NCBI GenBank assembly: GCA_900321955.1
Contig: ONXX01000043.1
Location: forward strand, 1 to 16,266
DNA length: 16,266 nucleotides
Reading direction: 5' to 3'
Origin: an uncultured Bacillota bacterium
GTDB taxonomy: Bacteria; Bacillota_I; Bacilli_A; Erysipelotrichales; Erysipelotrichaceae
Shown here: in pieces, positions 15,396-16,266 of the stretch
Layout of the letters: every line of letters starts with the position of its first letter
Position numbering within the stretch: the stretch's first letter is position 1
Translations under genes and position numbers: made by a program
Notes under the pieces: generated by a model
Told to the model about the DNA's origin: nothing
Seen by the model: the letters and a program-made list of their open reading frames with translations, nothing else
Databases searched by the model: none

Positions 15396-16266
15396 ATTAT
15401 TGGCACCGGCCGGAAACTTTGAATGTCTCAAGGCTGCAGTATACAACGGCGCAAATGCCGTCTATCTTGGCGGCAAGAATTTCTCTGCCAGGGCTTTTGC
15501 GAATAATTTTGACGAAGAGGAATTAAAAAAGGCAGTCCGTTTTGCCCATCTTCATGATGTGCGGATCTTCGTAACCTTAAATACGCTTCTGACGGAGAAG
15601 GAATTTGCCAACGCCATTAAAATGGCGGATTTCTATTACGAGAACAAGGTTGATGCCTTGCTGATACAGGACCTTGGCCTTTATTACTATCTGAAAAAGA
15701 AGTATCCGGATTTCGAACTGCACTGTTCGACCCAGATGCATGTCCATAATCTGCAAGGCGTCAGAAACGCCAGGAAACTCGGTTTTTCCAGAGTTGTCCT
15801 GGCAAGGGAATCGACCCTGGATCTGATCAAAGAAGCCTGTAAGGAAGATATCGAGATCGAGACCTTTGTTCATGGGGCGATCTGTGTTTCCTACTCCGGT
15901 CAGTGTCTGATGTCTTCTTCCACCAAGAACCGTTCGGCCAATAAAGGCATGTGTGCACAATGCTGCCGCTTGCGTTATGAGCTTTACGATGAAGATGATA
16001 AAAAGGTCAAAACTTCGACCGATTACCTGCTATCGCCAAAGGACATGTTCCTTTTAAACGATATTCCGGATCTGATCGATGCCGGTGTTTCTTCCTTTAA
16101 GATTGAAGGACGCATGAAGTCGGCTGCCTATGTCGGTTATGTGACAAGGATGTATCGAAAGGCGATTGATGCCCATCTGAACAATCAGAAATTCACGGTT
16201 ACGTCAAAACAGATGGAAGAACTGAAAGTCTTGTTCAACCGCAATTTCACTAATGATCTTCTAAGA
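15382..16266 (+). CDS. Peptidase U32 family protein, N-terminal part (partial)
   Basis: The first 295 codons of a U32 protein; the gene runs off the window. It begins MRNIELLAPAGNFECLKAAV and continues NGANAVYLGGKNFSARAFA, the standard U32 start. The core HGAICVSYSGQCLMSSS, then NKGMCAQCCRLRYEL, contains the conserved cysteines. FKIEGRMKSAAYVGYVT follows. Related proteins (TrhP in E. coli; TrhP1/TrhP2, formerly YrrN/YrrO, in B. subtilis) make 5-hydroxyuridine at the tRNA wobble position from prephenate, so a tRNA-modification role is more likely than proteolysis. GGAG (15371-15374) precedes the start by seven bases. In B. subtilis these genes lie between mltG and udk; here one is displaced downstream of the competence block. 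Confidence 0.9.
   Translation, partial: MRNIELLAPAGNFECLKAAVYNGANAVYLGGKNFSARAFANNFDEEELKKAVRFAHLHDVRIFVTLNTLLTEKEFANAIKMADFYYENKVDALLIQDLGLYYYLKKKYPDFELHCSTQMHVHNLQGVRNARKLGFSRVVLARESTLDLIKEACKEDIEIETFVHGAICVSYSGQCLMSSSTKNRSANKGMCAQCCRLRYELYDEDDKKVKTSTDYLLSPKDMFLLNDIPDLIDAGVSSFKIEGRMKSAAYVGYVTRMYRKAIDAHLNNQKFTVTSKQMEELKVLFNRNFTNDLLR

Overview
The window comes from a Bacillota (Firmicutes) chromosome of moderate GC. I infer Erysipelotrichia or a close relative from the gene content and protein style; I could not test this. Every gene I can support lies on the + strand, genes are packed tightly, and many overlap by a few bases. The layout follows the well-known Firmicutes block recD2 - alaS - ireB - DUF1292 - mltG - udk - greA, followed by the late-competence/replication block comEA - comEC - holA, then L-serine dehydratase and a U32 peptidase. 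It is ordinary housekeeping chromosome: I see no phage, IS element, CRISPR array, rRNA or tRNA.

Region by region. The 3' end of an ornithine carbamoyltransferase gene (2-151) leads into recD2 (163-2289), which overlaps an ECF-transporter S-component gene (2279-2848). A complete alanine-specific T-box riboswitch (about 2865-3069) sits upstream of alaS (3085-5710). Next come ireB, a hairpin, a DUF1292 gene, mltG, udk and greA, closed by a strong terminator at 8649-8677. After it are two genes for exported or surface proteins: an unrecognised membrane-anchored protein (8678-9298) and a thioester/SpaA-type adhesin (9345-11134). These run directly into comEA, comEC and holA (DNA uptake and replisome clamp loading), then an iron-sulfur L-serine ammonia-lyase and a U32 peptidase that runs off the window end.

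The most striking observation is a cluster of gene-breaking lesions in otherwise well-preserved genes. alaS carries an in-frame TGA where the family has a near-invariant Trp, and also an exact 10-bp tandem duplication that shifts the frame; correcting both gives an 871-residue protein of normal length. holA has lost roughly 35 codons and the reading frame in its N-terminal part. The adhesin gene lacks one T in a short T run; restoring it gives an open 596-residue protein. alaS and holA are normally essential, so either the assembly has errors here, or functional copies lie elsewhere, or this lineage tolerates something unusual. General recoding of UGA as Trp is not supported: every other Trp codon I checked is TGG, and several genes here end in TGA.

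I did not find a convincing new defence or mobile system. The parts worth a second look are the lesion cluster, the thioester adhesin with a degenerate sorting-like end overlapping the comEA start, and the terminator whose loop may hold the ribosome binding site of the next gene.
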